The notes beneath the pieces are model-generated. The model was not told where the DNA came from, searched no databases, and worked only from the letters and a program-made list of their open reading frames with translations. From positions 1-64,000 of the forward strand of contig NZ_QBKT01000012.1 in the NCBI RefSeq assembly GCF_003054265.1: DNA of 64,000 nucleotides, written 5' to 3'. The position numbers and the translations under genes were made by a program. Below, in pieces: positions 1-9,493 of this stretch. The stretch comes from Kordia periserrulae (GTDB taxonomy: Bacteria > Bacteroidota > Bacteroidia > Flavobacteriales > Flavobacteriaceae). Within the stretch, counting starts at the first letter, position 1. Each line of letters begins with the position of its first letter.

Positions 1-72
1 GGGTGTTGGGTGTTGGGTGTTGGGTGTTGGGTGTTGGGTGTTGGGTGTTGGGTGTTGGGTGTTGGGTGTTGG
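1..72 (+). repeat. Tandem heptamer repeat (GGGTGTT)n
   Basis: About ten perfect head-to-tail copies of GGGTGTT run from the window edge to position 72, so the array may extend to the left. Each unit carries a GGG run separated by four bases, which is the classical intramolecular G-quadruplex pattern on the plus strand. Shorter, degenerate versions of the same unit occur at 5919-5946 and 47584-47648. The array lies downstream of the minus-strand porin gene. Its function is unknown. Confidence 0.95.
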
Positions 73-123
73 TCGATTTGCTCATTGCTATTCGCTGTTC
101 GCTCTTGGCTCAGTGAAATAGGT

Positions 124-2100
124 TTATGAGAAAAAATTCCATACTAATCCGAAGCGGATGATGAAGTCTCGGTAGGGTTGATTTGGCGCTGAGAAGAAAT
201 CATAACCAGTGAACGATGAGTTTACGTGTTCTAATTTGAAGTAAATGCGCGTTCTTCTTACTTTAGCGTTGATGAATACATCGAAGCGTGGAAAACCTCC
301 GATTTTTTGCTGATTTTGACTGTAGAACTCGCCTAGCAATGGACTATATGCATTTCCAAAATACTCCGTGAAGTAGTTGAATGTAACACCTGTTTGGATG
401 AATAATGCCTTCTTGAACCATTTATCTGTGTAATAGAGCGTGTTTCTAGTAACTAGCTCTGGCACATTGAACACATCACCTGTTTGCCCTACTTTTTGAT
501 ACATGATGGTATTGTTGAGTGCAAATTTTCCGTAACGGAATTCGCGTCCTACTTTTACTTTTAAGTAGGTGATAGCATCTTCACTTTGTTGCGGCGCAAC
601 TTGCGCATCTGGCGTAAGACCAGAAAAGTATGTGAAATTGTCTAACGAAGTAAAACTTACATCAGCGTTGAGCCATTTTTTAGATTTTAGACTAAAGTTG
701 AGACTTTGCGTACGCTCGTTTTTGAGATTGTTTCTCCAGTTGTAATCCATGTAATCACTTTGATTGACAATGAAGTTGAAGTTTGGCGCTTTGGAATTGA
801 TTACAATTGACGCTTCTACTTTTGCATCGTCGTTTAATTGATAGCGGGCGCGCCCTGTAAAGTAATTTCCGCCAAGTTCGCCAGAGATGTTTGCGAGTAA
901 ATCTGCTTTTAATTGAATTCCCGCAATGGTATGTCGCCATTCGCCACCGACTGCCAACACATCACCTTCTAGTCTATTGGGTACTACGCTATCATCTGCC
1001 AAGTAGAGAATTTTATCAAAAAAGTAATCCAATTTGGTATGATTGGCTTTGAATTTTACATCGCCGAAGGTTTTTGTGGTGTAGCTAAGGCTTGCTTCAT
1101 TGAATAGTTTTCGCAGTTGCGAACGATCTCGAAGGTTTGTTGCCACAAAACTTTCTCCAAAAAGACTGTTTTCTCTATCTTGATTGTAGATGTAGTATTT
1201 TGTTTCGTAATTGAACGTGTGACCAATTCGCAAGTTGTTATCGCGAAGTGAATCTTTTTGCTTTACAATTTTATAGTCGTGTTCTAAATAGTAACGTTTT
1301 CCTACCAAAATACTTTCTGCATCTTGAAATTGTACTGCCAATCGCGAGCGATCTAAGAATTCTTCTACGCCATTGACGAAATCCGACACAGCTTCTGTGG
1401 TAAGACCACCATTTTCGTTATTCAATACATCTTGCGAATAAAAATGCGCTCGCAATCCGTAACGGTCATTTTTGGTGCGGTAGTTTGCCGTCAATTTAAA
1501 GTTCCCTGTACTGCTGAGTATGTTTTGATATTTTCCCAACGAACGCATTCCCTTGTATGCAATAGAGAAATTCATACGTTTAGAGGTATTCATTGTAATG
1601 AACGCTTCCAATAATTGTCCTTGCTCCATCGCTGTTTTAAAGAATAATTCTGTCGTTGGCGTTGGCACGTTGAAGTATTTTACATCTTCAATTTCGTCAT
1701 AATTGAAGTGTTTTGCGCGCATTCCCATATTAGGAAGAGCTTGTGTTCTATCAAACGAATAGCCTAAATTGTTATAGGTTTGCCCTAAGTTGGAAAAAGG
1801 AATAAGTTCAAAATCGTCTCTTCGTAGGTAGTTGTATTTGTAATCTTTCTCAATGGTAAGTGTGGTATCAACAATCGTCGTATCACGGTCGTGAGAAATG
1901 ATTTTATAGAGATTGATATCGTATTCTTTTCGTTTGCCAGTTTTGTCTTTTTCAGAGCTACGGTTTTCTCTATTTAACGGCTCTTCTCCTCGTTGGCTCA
2001 TTTTCTGCTTTTTTTCTGGAACAGGCTTAAATTCTTGCGCTTGCACCGTAAAAACAGTCATACATATACATAAAACGAAAAAAATGTGCTTCACTTTCAT
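124..2100 (-). CDS. Putative porin, outer-membrane beta-barrel
   Basis: This 658-residue protein starts with a clear signal peptide (residues 1-21, hydrophobic core FFVLCICMTVF, cut after QA). A charged stretch rich in K, E and R follows to about residue 60. The rest is a long series of alternating hydrophobic/polar strands with aromatic girdle residues, and the chain ends in LVWNFFS, the terminal aromatic expected of an outer-membrane barrel. It matches what I know of the Bacteroidota 'putative porin' family (Pfam Porin_10). The substrate is unknown. The gene stands alone and diverges from rnhB; a possible -7 box (TACTTTTG on the minus strand, 2155-2162) lies upstream. Confident as an outer-membrane barrel, less so for the exact family. 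Confidence 0.82.
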   Translation of the reverse strand: MKVKHIFFVLCICMTVFTVQAQEFKPVPEKKQKMSQRGEEPLNRENRSSEKDKTGKRKEYDINLYKIISHDRDTTIVDTTLTIEKDYKYNYLRRDDFELIPFSNLGQTYNNLGYSFDRTQALPNMGMRAKHFNYDEIEDVKYFNVPTPTTELFFKTAMEQGQLLEAFITMNTSKRMNFSIAYKGMRSLGKYQNILSSTGNFKLTANYRTKNDRYGLRAHFYSQDVLNNENGGLTTEAVSDFVNGVEEFLDRSRLAVQFQDAESILVGKRYYLEHDYKIVKQKDSLRDNNLRIGHTFNYETKYYIYNQDRENSLFGESFVATNLRDRSQLRKLFNEASLSYTTKTFGDVKFKANHTKLDYFFDKILYLADDSVVPNRLEGDVLAVGGEWRHTIAGIQLKADLLANISGELGGNYFTGRARYQLNDDAKVEASIVINSKAPNFNFIVNQSDYMDYNWRNNLKNERTQSLNFSLKSKKWLNADVSFTSLDNFTYFSGLTPDAQVAPQQSEDAITYLKVKVGREFRYGKFALNNTIMYQKVGQTGDVFNVPELVTRNTLYYTDKWFKKALFIQTGVTFNYFTEYFGNAYSPLLGEFYSQNQQKIGGFPRFDVFINAKVRRTRIYFKLEHVNSSFTGYDFFSAPNQPYRDFIIRFGLVWNFFS

Positions 2101-2391
2101 ACTTTTTTGAGCGTATTCTTCATCATACTATGAAATAATACGCTATCGACGCAACAAAAGTATACTTTTTGATTGAAATAAAAAGCCAAGTTTTGTTATT
2201 GAAATCATAAATTGTGGATTTTACTCGATAATCGAGATTTTAAAAGCTTTAATGCTTGTGCCAAAATGTTTTAATAGTGCCAACCGAAAACTTCGTAGAC
2301 TCATCTTTATATAGTTGACAACGTATGGTTTTGTTTTTCTATTTTGATTTGACTGTGATAACTGATAGATTTGTCCGTAAAGATTTTACAG

Positions 2392-2988
2392 ATGTTAGCA
2401 TTGCAATTATTTGATGGACTCGAAGCTGGAACGGACGAAGCTGGACGCGGATGTTTGGCTGGACCTGTGACTGCTGCTGCGGTGATTTTACCCAAAAATT
2501 TTTCAAATGCTATCTTAAACGATTCCAAACAATTAAGCGAGCGAAAGCGCGAAATCTTACGTCCCGTTATTGAATTGGAAGCGATGACTTTTGGCGTGGC
2601 ACATATTTTCCCGAAAGAAATTGATAGCATCAACATTTTAAATGCTTCTATTTTGGGAATGCACAAAGCGATTGACCAACTTTCAATAATACCTGAACAT
2701 ATTATTGTAGACGGAAATAAGTTTAAACCGTATAAAGAAATTCCGCACCAAACGATTATAAAAGGTGATGGAAAATATTTGAATATTGCCGCAGCTTCTG
2801 TATTGGCAAAAACCTATCGTGATGCGTATATGGAGAAGATTCATGAGGAATTCCCCATGTATAATTGGAAGAAAAATAAAGGCTATCCAACCGTAGAACA
2901 TCGTGAAGCCATTAAAAAATATGGCACTACCAAATACCATCGCATGTCATTTCGGTTGCTTCCAGAGCAATATACGTTGGATTTGTAA
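2392..2988 (+). CDS. rnhB: Ribonuclease HII
   Basis: RNase HII cleaves the RNA strand of RNA/DNA hybrids and removes misincorporated ribonucleotides in the cytoplasm. The 198-residue chain carries the diagnostic DEAGRG motif at residues 15-20 (Asp15 and Glu16 are metal ligands). Further acidic residues fit the active site: Asp in IIVDGNK (about 107) and Asp in KTYRDAY (about 134). The length is normal. An in-frame TTG at 2371 would add seven residues, but the ATG at 2392 fits the family N-terminus better. It is followed 26 bp later by a small conserved gene on the same strand. Confidence 0.95.
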   Translation: MLALQLFDGLEAGTDEAGRGCLAGPVTAAAVILPKNFSNAILNDSKQLSERKREILRPVIELEAMTFGVAHIFPKEIDSINILNASILGMHKAIDQLSIIPEHIIVDGNKFKPYKEIPHQTIIKGDGKYLNIAAASVLAKTYRDAYMEKIHEEFPMYNWKKNKGYPTVEHREAIKKYGTTKYHRMSFRLLPEQYTLDL

Positions 2989-3014
2989 TCGCCTCATTTT
3001 AATACTTTTTAACC

Positions 3015-3338
3015 ATGTGGAAAGAACGACTTGAAATTTTTGATGCTATTGTGGCAAAATGTCCGCGCTTTGAGCGAAAAGGAAAAAGCATGATTTATAC
3101 GTCGGCAAACGGACACATGTTTGGTTTGTTGAACAAAGCGGGCGAAATTGGCTTTCGATATGACAAAGAAACGCAGGAAAAGTATATCCAAGAATTCAAT
3201 TCTGAGTATTACAAATCGTATGGCGCTACTATGAAAGGCTATGTGTTGATTCCTGAAAACATGTTGGATGATTTAGACCGATTGGCAGAATTGCTCAACG
3301 AAAGTTATGACTATGTGATGTCGCTCGACCCAAAATGA
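3015..3338 (+). CDS. Conserved small protein, TfoX N-terminal-like
   Basis: This 107-residue soluble protein has no signal peptide. The central pattern, MFGLLNKAGEIGFRY followed by MKGYVLIPENMLDDLDRLAELL, resembles the TfoX/Sxy N-terminal fold (a glycine-containing strand, then MxGYxxVPxxxLxD and a C-terminal helix). YjbR/MmcQ-like proteins are the other possibility. TfoX proteins regulate competence in gammaproteobacteria, but no such role is claimed here. It lies 26 bp after rnhB in the same direction and may be cotranscribed with it. The coding call is firm; the family is tentative. Confidence 0.7.
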   Translation: MWKERLEIFDAIVAKCPRFERKGKSMIYTSANGHMFGLLNKAGEIGFRYDKETQEKYIQEFNSEYYKSYGATMKGYVLIPENMLDDLDRLAELLNESYDYVMSLDPK

Positions 3339-3468
3339 TGCGTTCTTGTTAATAACAACTGTAATTCTATTGTTGTCATACTATTTTCTGAATTTATAAG
3401 TTTTATATTTTTGTACACACATCATAAAAAGGGCAACAACATCACACGATGTTACAAAAAATCATTTC

Positions 3469-5919
3469 ATGAAAAGAATCTGCATACTGCTGGGCATTCT
3501 TCTATTTTTTAGCTGCGAAACAGAAACGACTCCAAAAGAATATTCACTATTGGAATTTGCGCCGCAGGATGCTGCTGCTGTGATTCAGATTCAAGATTTG
3601 GAAAGTTTTCGTAGTGAATTGAAGAATAATCAGTTGTTAAAATCGTTTCGTCAGCCTGCTTTTAAGAAGGATTTTAATGCCTTTGTGGACTATTTACAAT
3701 ATGTACAACCCAATTCGAAATCACTCGTTAGCTTTCATGAATTAGGGAAAGATAGTTTTGAGTATCTGTTTGTGACTAAGTTTCACCCAAAACTAATTGT
3801 ACTTGATTCCACCGTAAAACCAATCACAGAAAAAATCACCTATCAAAATAACACCATCACCAAAACAACGATTGGAAATCGTGCAAATTATACGTTTATC
3901 GCAGATAGTGTTTTTGTAAATTCTTCTTCAGAATTGTTGATTGAAAACTGCATTCGTTCCTACCAAAAAGCAACGATTCCAGAAACGCTCAAAAAAGTGT
4001 ATGCCACGATTGACGAAACGAAATCGGCAACGATGTTCATCAATCCGAAATATGTTTCGCCTTTGTTGAAAAAGTTGTTTCCAAATGCAACTACCAACAT
4101 CGTTTCTACAATTGGTCAGCAAGCTGCGCTGGATATAAGTATTTTGCCTGATGAAATTTCCTTTACGGGAATTGTCACCGCGAATGATTCTTTAGGTCAC
4201 GCGTTGAGTTCGTTGAAAAATACGTCGCCAAGAGCATCGAAAATCGCAAAAGTGATCCCGCCGTTTTTTGACTATTTTACCTCTGTAACTTTTGATGCGT
4301 ACGAGAAGTTTCACCCAAAAACGAAAAATTCACAGCTAGATGCCTTAGAAGAAGTGGCTACATTTCGTTTCAACAATACTACTTTTACAGGCTTGCGATT
4401 TATTTCTTCCAGTAATGAAGCCATTACCGAACTCGAAACCAAACCTGTTTTTAGCACCATTCGCAATACAAATATTTACGAGAATACCGACGAAACCCTT
4501 TTTAAAAATCATTTTACGCCGTTCATTAATTCGTTCGACAATAAAATTTTTACCATTTTGGACGAGTATATTATTTTTTCGGATGCAAAAGGCTTGCGCA
4601 GTTTGGCTATGCTGATTGGCATGTACAAAGATGAGCAAACGTTATCGCATCAGAAGAATTATCAAGAAACAATGAACGATTTGAGCGATGAATCGTCACT
4701 CTTGCTATTGGTAAATACGGAACAGTTCAAGAAAACATTCGCGGAAAGCACTTCAAAAAAATATCACAAAGAGATTCTCAGTATCAACTTTGAAGACTAT
4801 CCATTTGCCGCATTGCAGTTTACTAACGAGCGTGGAAACGATTACGCACACGTACACGGAATGTTGAAGCGAAACACCGCCAAACCTTCTGAAAATACCA
4901 TTTCGCAATTGTTGAATGTTGTGTTGGATCATCCTGCAGCAACGGCGCCTCAATTTGTGAAAAATCACATTACGAAACAAAAGGAAATTGTGGTGCAAGA
5001 CAGCCAAAACATGTTGTACTTGATTGCAACTACAGGAAAAGTATTGTGGAAAAAGCAATTGGACGGCACGATTTTAGGCACGATTTCGCAAGTAGATTTG
5101 TATCGAAATGGACGTTTGCAGTTGGCTTTTACAACGCCGCAATCTTTTTATGTGTTGGATAGAAACGGAAACGATGTAAAGCCATATCCTACAAAAGCAA
5201 GCTCAACATATACGCAACCTGTCGCGATTTTTGATTATGACAATTCAAAAAATTATCGTTTTGTGTTTATCGAAGGAAATAATGTGATGATGCGCGATAA
5301 GAAAGGAAAGCAAGTCACAGGTTTTACATTTGCTGGCTCGGAAAACGATTTTATTCATCCGCCGCAGCATTTTAGAGTATTGACGAAAGATTATATTACG
5401 TTTCAAGAAAGCAACGGCAAATTGCATATTTTATCACGAACAGGAAAACCACGAATTACACCAAAGAAAAATGTACAGTTTTCAGACAATACGATGTACA
5501 TTCACGACAATCTTTTTACAACTTCTGACAGGAACGGCAACTTGATTCAAATTGATCAAAAAGGAAATGTGCAAGCAACCAAACTGCCTGTAGAAAGCAA
5601 TCATGCTGTGGTAATGACCAATAAAACTTTGGTGACTTTTTCTGAGAATAAACTACGTATTAAAGATAAAACGGTGGAACTCGATTTTGGCTCGTACAGC
5701 AAACCAAACATCTTCCTCATTCGCAATAAAATCTACGTAAGTATTACAGACAAAGACGCGCAAAAAGTGTATTTGTTTGATAGCAATGCGGAAACGATTC
5801 CTGGATTTCCTGCGTTTGGAACTTCCGCTGCCGATTTGGAGAATTTCGATAAAGACAACAAGTTAGAATTGGTTACCAAAGGAGAAAATAATACAATTTT
5901 GGTGTATAAGTTGAATTGA
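3469..5919 (+). CDS. Large lipoprotein with beta-propeller-like C-terminus
   Basis: The 816-residue protein has an SPII signal: MKRICILLGILLFFSC with the lipidated Cys at 16. Residues about 20-480 are a long alpha/beta region recalling DUF3352-type surface proteins. From about 500 onward there are repeated short strands with PQQ-propeller-like phrases (TGKVLWKKQLDG, LHILSRTGKPR, LIQIDQKGNVQ). It closes with FDKDNKLELVTKG, an FG-GAP-like DxDxxxELV pattern. It is probably an envelope lipoprotein; no catalytic motif was recognised. It is monocistronic, about 130 bp downstream of the preceding small gene, with a TATTTTTG -7-like box at 3406-3413 but no well-spaced TTG. Confidence 0.75.
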   Translation: MKRICILLGILLFFSCETETTPKEYSLLEFAPQDAAAVIQIQDLESFRSELKNNQLLKSFRQPAFKKDFNAFVDYLQYVQPNSKSLVSFHELGKDSFEYLFVTKFHPKLIVLDSTVKPITEKITYQNNTITKTTIGNRANYTFIADSVFVNSSSELLIENCIRSYQKATIPETLKKVYATIDETKSATMFINPKYVSPLLKKLFPNATTNIVSTIGQQAALDISILPDEISFTGIVTANDSLGHALSSLKNTSPRASKIAKVIPPFFDYFTSVTFDAYEKFHPKTKNSQLDALEEVATFRFNNTTFTGLRFISSSNEAITELETKPVFSTIRNTNIYENTDETLFKNHFTPFINSFDNKIFTILDEYIIFSDAKGLRSLAMLIGMYKDEQTLSHQKNYQETMNDLSDESSLLLLVNTEQFKKTFAESTSKKYHKEILSINFEDYPFAALQFTNERGNDYAHVHGMLKRNTAKPSENTISQLLNVVLDHPAATAPQFVKNHITKQKEIVVQDSQNMLYLIATTGKVLWKKQLDGTILGTISQVDLYRNGRLQLAFTTPQSFYVLDRNGNDVKPYPTKASSTYTQPVAIFDYDNSKNYRFVFIEGNNVMMRDKKGKQVTGFTFAGSENDFIHPPQHFRVLTKDYITFQESNGKLHILSRTGKPRITPKKNVQFSDNTMYIHDNLFTTSDRNGNLIQIDQKGNVQATKLPVESNHAVVMTNKTLVTFSENKLRIKDKTVELDFGSYSKPNIFLIRNKIYVSITDKDAQKVYLFDSNAETIPGFPAFGTSAADLENFDKDNKLELVTKGENNTILVYKLN

Positions 5920-6041
5920 GGTGTTGGGTGTTGGGTTTTAGGTGTTGCATCTCAACTGCGCTCGATGTGACAGGTTTTGGGTTTTAAGTCTTGACTCTTA
6001 ATTCTTGGTTCTTTGTTCGACTGCGCATGATGTGACAGATG
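5920..6041. repeat. Intergenic repeat cluster
   Basis: Between the lipoprotein gene and the next gene lie degenerate copies of the GGTGTTG heptamer (from 5919) and two copies of a dispersed motif of the form CTCGACTGCGCTCGATGTGACA. The latter are at 5951-5972 and, more degenerate, 6016-6037. The same motif recurs at 44905-44957, 50153-50175 and, inverted, 54774-54796. No gene is seen here. Confidence 0.8.
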
Positions 6042-6524
6042 TTAGTCTTGTTCTTTTCCGATGGTGTCAATTTCACCAATAACATCATCTTCTGTGCGTA
6101 ATCGGCGAATGCGTTTTCTTAGAATAGAAGCTTCTAAAAAGCCTAAAAAGGCTGGAATTGCAAACAGAAAAAGAAAGAGAAAGTCTTTTGTATTGTATCC
6201 GTATTCAATAAATCGTATCATACTATATATTGCTGAACCTGTGATATATAAGAGAAATGCCGAAAAGCAAATGGTGCCAACCCAAAAGATTTTGCGTACG
6301 TTTTTGTGAATGTTTCGTTTTTCCTTGCTTCTGTAAAAACGAAAACTTTTAATGTGAAATAAAAATGCCAGAAAAGCAGATACAAATGCCAAACTCAAAT
6401 AAATATAAAGTTCGGTTAGTGCAGGATTGTATTGTACTTTCGGAAGTTCAACAAAAACTACATACAATACAGCTCCCATCAGTATTAATGTCGCAACAAT
6501 TAAAAGTATTTTTATTAAACGCAT
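6042..6524 (-). CDS. Four-helix membrane protein, paralogue 1
   Basis: The 160-residue protein has four predicted membrane segments (about residues 5-27, 40-60, 80-102, 115-133). A basic cytoplasmic stretch, FHIKSFRFYRSKEKRNIHK, lies between helices 2 and 3, and the acidic C-terminal tail ends in DDVIGEIDTIGKEQD. The block HIKSFRFYR plus RKRIRRLR is shared with the next gene, which is clearly a paralogue. It is the last of three such genes downstream of lipB on the minus strand. The family is not recognised and the function is unknown. Confidence 0.75.
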   Translation of the reverse strand: MRLIKILLIVATLILMGAVLYVVFVELPKVQYNPALTELYIYLSLAFVSAFLAFLFHIKSFRFYRSKEKRNIHKNVRKIFWVGTICFSAFLLYITGSAIYSMIRFIEYGYNTKDFLFLFLFAIPAFLGFLEASILRKRIRRLRTEDDVIGEIDTIGKEQD

Positions 6525-6533
6525 GCAATCAGT

Positions 6534-7016
6534 TTAGTTGAATTCGCCAATATCATCAATTTCCATTTTTATATCGCGCGTTTCTCTCAGTTTTTTAATG
6601 CGTTTTTGCAATTGTACTGTTTCTGTAAATTCTACAATACTAACAACGAATAATATAACAACCAGCACAAGTTCATCTGCACTGTACAAACCACTGGCAA
6701 AACGCGCGGAATTCCCATAAACAGAAAACGACAATAGTACAAATAGAAATATTGGAAAAGCAAAGCCAATAACCCAAAAAAGTTTGTGTAGCTTTTTGTC
6801 TAATCGCTGGTTTTCTTTGCGCCTATAAAAACGAAAACTTTTGATATGATATAAAATATTTAGCGCTGAAATTGAAATCAGCACTACAATAATTGTGTAC
6901 ATTATTGTATTAAAATTTCCTGGCACATTCATCATTGAGATTTGATGCATTGCTGATAAAAATACAATAATAATAAGCAATGAAACGATGATAAAAATTA
7001 TTTTTAAAACGCGCAT
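6534..7016 (-). CDS. Four-helix membrane protein, paralogue 2
   Basis: This 160-residue protein has the same architecture and length as the gene 9 bp downstream. It has four membrane helices, the shared YHIKSFRFYRRKENQRLDKKLHK loop region after helix 2, KRIKKLRETRD after helix 4, and a tail ending in EIDDIGEFN. The close spacing suggests cotranscription of the pair. I recognise no enzymatic motif. The similarity between the two is strong in the loop and tail and weaker in the helices, which suggests an old local duplication. Confidence 0.75.
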   Translation of the reverse strand: MRVLKIIFIIVSLLIIIVFLSAMHQISMMNVPGNFNTIMYTIIVVLISISALNILYHIKSFRFYRRKENQRLDKKLHKLFWVIGFAFPIFLFVLLSFSVYGNSARFASGLYSADELVLVVILFVVSIVEFTETVQLQKRIKKLRETRDIKMEIDDIGEFN

Positions 7017-7114
7017 AAAAGAAAAAATTGGGGAGTACTCTTATAAAAAAGGGTTATATCTACACCTCAAATATAAGATTTTATGTCAATTATCGAATTC
7101 ATATGACAGAATTA

Positions 7115-7588
7115 TCACGATTCTTTGGTCGTTCCTTTGATATTTTCTATTTCTTCACGACGCTCCAAACGCTCTTTATGCGACACGATAAATTTATTTA
7201 AAACGTACATATCAAGCAACGTCCAAATTCCGAGAAGCATAACCACAATAGAAGGAATTATTTTGGAAAGTTCTTGCGTGCTTTGCAACCAAAAAACAGT
7301 GCTGTATATTCCTAATAGCAACAGTATCAATCCAAAAGAAATGTGCAATGCCCAGTATTTTTTAGAAAGTTCTTCCAAAGGCGCATTGAATTTTTTAAAA
7401 GGATAGAATTCTCTAGTTTTAAAGTGAAAATATACGCTAAACGCGCCTGTACAGCCCAAAAAGAAGATAGCTGGCGAGCGCATACCGTCAGCATTAAGAA
7501 CTCGAAAATAAGTAATAACTCCCACAAATAATAAAACCATCGTAATGATAGCTGTAAAAATCAAAAGAAGGAGTTTTTGTGCTCTCAT
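7115..7588 (-). CDS. Four-helix membrane protein, paralogue 3
   Basis: A 157-residue protein with four predicted helices. The loop [22 protein letters not shown] and the tail [18 protein letters not shown] occupy the same places as the conserved blocks of the two downstream genes, so it is a more distant member of the same family. Its ATG overlaps the TGA of lipB by four bases (ATGA at 7585-7588), implying translational coupling with lipB. The function is unknown; nothing in it indicates a role in lipoate metabolism. Confidence 0.75.
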   Translation of the reverse strand: MRAQKLLLLIFTAIITMVLLFVGVITYFRVLNADGMRSPAIFFLGCTGAFSVYFHFKTREFYPFKKFNAPLEELSKKYWALHISFGLILLLLGIYSTVFWLQSTQELSKIIPSIVVMLLGIWTLLDMYVLNKFIVSHKERLERREEIENIKGTTKES

Positions 7589-8307
7589 TTTACGGTTTCA
7601 TAAGCGAGTTCAGCTTCAAATAAGGTTTCAAAATGACGCAATAATTTTTCTTTGACTTCTGCTTCGTCTATGTGCATTTTGCCCAACTCTACATTTAATG
7701 ATGTCACTGCTTTTCCACGAATTCCACACGGAATGATATTGTCAAAATAGCCCAAATCGGCATTGACGTTCAGTGCAAAACCGTGCATGGTTACCCAACG
7801 ACTCGCGCGAACGCCCATGGCACAAATTTTACGTGCAAATGGTGTTCCAACATCTAGCCAAACGCCTGTTTCTCCTTCGCTTCTGGTCGCTTTTAAACCG
7901 TATTCTGCCAACGTGAGAATAATCATTTCTTCCAGCAAACGTAGATATTTGTGGATATCTGTAAAGAAATTTTCCAAATCTAAAATCGGATAGCCTACAA
8001 TTTGCCCAGGTCCGTGATAGGTAATATCGCCACCACGATTGATTTTATAAAACGTCGCACCTTTCGCTTTCAATTGCGTTTCATCCAACAACAAATTGGA
8101 AATATCGCCACTTTTTCCCAACGTATACACATGTGGATGTTCTACAAACAAAAAGTGATTTTTGGTTGCCAAACCTGCATTTTCACGTCGATTTTTAATC
8201 TTCGTATCTACGATTTCCTTAAATAACACTTCTTGAAAATCCCAGGTTTCTTTATAATCTTTCGTACCTAAATCTTGTACGTGTATTGTTTTGTTCAATG
8301 TTTCCAT
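7585..8307 (-). CDS. lipB: Octanoyltransferase LipB
   Basis: LipB moves octanoate from acyl carrier protein to lipoyl domains, the first step of endogenous lipoate synthesis in the cytoplasm. The 240-residue chain contains the family signature [12 protein letters not shown] (residues 91-102). The catalytic Lys is in RKICAMGVR (Lys160) and the catalytic Cys is in [14 protein letters not shown] (Cys194). Its targets would include the lipoyl domain of the E2 protein encoded at 17217-18539. It heads a run with three membrane-protein genes on the same strand, the first overlapping by ATGA. LipA is not in the window. Confidence 0.96.
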   Translation of the reverse strand: METLNKTIHVQDLGTKDYKETWDFQEVLFKEIVDTKIKNRRENAGLATKNHFLFVEHPHVYTLGKSGDISNLLLDETQLKAKGATFYKINRGGDITYHGPGQIVGYPILDLENFFTDIHKYLRLLEEMIILTLAEYGLKATRSEGETGVWLDVGTPFARKICAMGVRASRWVTMHGFALNVNADLGYFDNIIPCGIRGKAVTSLNVELGKMHIDEAEVKEKLLRHFETLFEAELAYETVK

Positions 8308-8392
8308 AATTTCGATACAAAAATACGATATTATCTAGGAAGAAACTCCTTTTTTAATCTTCTATTGAGTTAAGTCACTCCTAAATATACCA

Positions 8393-8426
8393 AAAGAGGA
8401 ATTACAAACGTTTGTAATTCCTCTTT
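8393..8426. terminator. Perfect 34-bp palindromic terminator
   Basis: A perfect inverted repeat (17 bp per arm, no spacer) begins AAAGAGGAATTAC and is flanked by T-rich DNA on the minus strand. It lies 23 bp after the stop of the minus-strand lipoprotein gene at 8449-9192 and ahead of lipB. It therefore most likely terminates that transcript. Confidence 0.8.
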
Positions 8427-8448
8427 ATAGTATATAATGTTTAAAATT

Positions 8449-9192
8449 TTACTTTTCCAGCTCTACTTCTACATTTAAAATTTCAGGATCATTCACAAAA
8501 TCCAGCGCATTTACAGTGACCGTCACGCTTTTACCATCTTTTCCAATGACAGCATCTTCTAAGGAAACTGATTTTACCTTTTTTGGAAACTTGTAGTTCA
8601 ACTTATACGTGGAAGAAGCTAATATCATTTGCATTTGTCCTAAATTAGTTCGCAACGAATCCATTAATTTAGTATCAACGATACGTATAAAACGGCGAAA
8701 CTTGTTCTTTTTAAGGGAATATTCTGCAGTCAAAATATCGTCTGAATTTACATCTGACAACGAACTTATACTACCTTGCGTCATTCTATTTTGAGCTAAT
8801 TTTCCAATAGAACTTAGTCCATCAAATGCATTTTGTACATCATTGATACTTGAAAAATTCATATACATATCTGTATTGAGCTTATCTTTATCTGAATCCA
8901 AGACCACATGAAAGTTCAATTTTGCAAGACCTTGAATCAATTCTTGATCTCTTTTTGGCAATTGATTGATGTACTTTTGTTGCCCTGCGAATACTTCTTT
9001 AAAAGAAATCAGTGAGTCCAAAGATTTCATTTCTGCTGGAATTTGACTTTTCATCATCGGCATCAACTCCGATGCGTCTAAATACATTGACATTTTTCCT
9101 GAACCATCTTCGTTGATATAAATAGTTTCCGAAAATTCACAACTGGTAAGCGTTGCTACTGCGACTAAAAGTCCTAAAAAGATTTTTTTCAT
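8449..9192 (-). CDS. Hypothetical lipoprotein
   Basis: The 247-residue protein has an SPII signal, MKKIFLGLLVAVATLTSC, with the lipid Cys at 18. The mature part opens with EFSETIYINEDGSGKMSMYLD, an extended strand pattern seen in other Bacteroidota lipoproteins of unknown role. It continues with a Met/Leu-rich helical middle and a strand-rich C-terminus (YKLNYKFPKKVKSVS, VTVTVNALDF). No catalytic motif is seen. It has its own strong terminator (8393-8426). The YqaE-type gene lies 27 bp upstream on the same strand, so the two may share a transcript. Confidence 0.72.
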   Translation of the reverse strand: MKKIFLGLLVAVATLTSCEFSETIYINEDGSGKMSMYLDASELMPMMKSQIPAEMKSLDSLISFKEVFAGQQKYINQLPKRDQELIQGLAKLNFHVVLDSDKDKLNTDMYMNFSSINDVQNAFDGLSSIGKLAQNRMTQGSISSLSDVNSDDILTAEYSLKKNKFRRFIRIVDTKLMDSLRTNLGQMQMILASSTYKLNYKFPKKVKSVSLEDAVIGKDGKSVTVTVNALDFVNDPEILNVEVELEK

Positions 9193-9219
9193 TATGTTTA
9201 TTCTTGTAAAATTAATTAT

Positions 9220-9378
9220 TTATCTGTCGGGATTGTTAACAATAACTAACGCAGCAATGGTTCCCGGAACCCAACCGCAAAGCCACAAAATAAAGACAAT
9301 TATTACAGAACCGCAACCTTTATCTAACACAGATAACGGCGGAAAAATAATTGCCAATAATACTCTCCATATACTCAT
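9220..9378 (-). CDS. YqaE/Pmp3 family small membrane protein
   Basis: This 52-residue protein, MSIWRVLLAIIFPPLSVLDKG followed by CGSVIIVFILWLCGWVPGTIAALVI, has the two-helix layout and the FPPLxV..G / LxxxGWxPGxIxALxxI signature of the YqaE/Pmp3 (UPF0057) family. These proteolipids affect membrane potential or salt tolerance in other organisms. A longer reading frame begins at 9432, but the conserved family N-terminus starts at the ATG at 9378. It lies just upstream of a lipoprotein gene on the same strand. Confidence 0.85.
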   Translation of the reverse strand: MSIWRVLLAIIFPPLSVLDKGCGSVIIVFILWLCGWVPGTIAALVIVNNPDR

Positions 9379-9493
9379 GCTATTTTTTTGTTTGTTGATT
9401 GATGATACTTGTAAGACCTTAAAAAACAGCAAATGTTACAAGAACACTACTGTAGTAACGCAGTTTGTCTTCAAATATTTCCAAATCAATACA

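Noticed and set aside
1-72. CRISPR-like array
   Set aside because: The units are contiguous 7-mers without spacers, so this is a simple tandem repeat.
2371-2391. TTG start adding seven residues to RNase HII
   Set aside because: The ATG at 2392 gives the usual family N-terminus and length; no promoter spacing favours the TTG.
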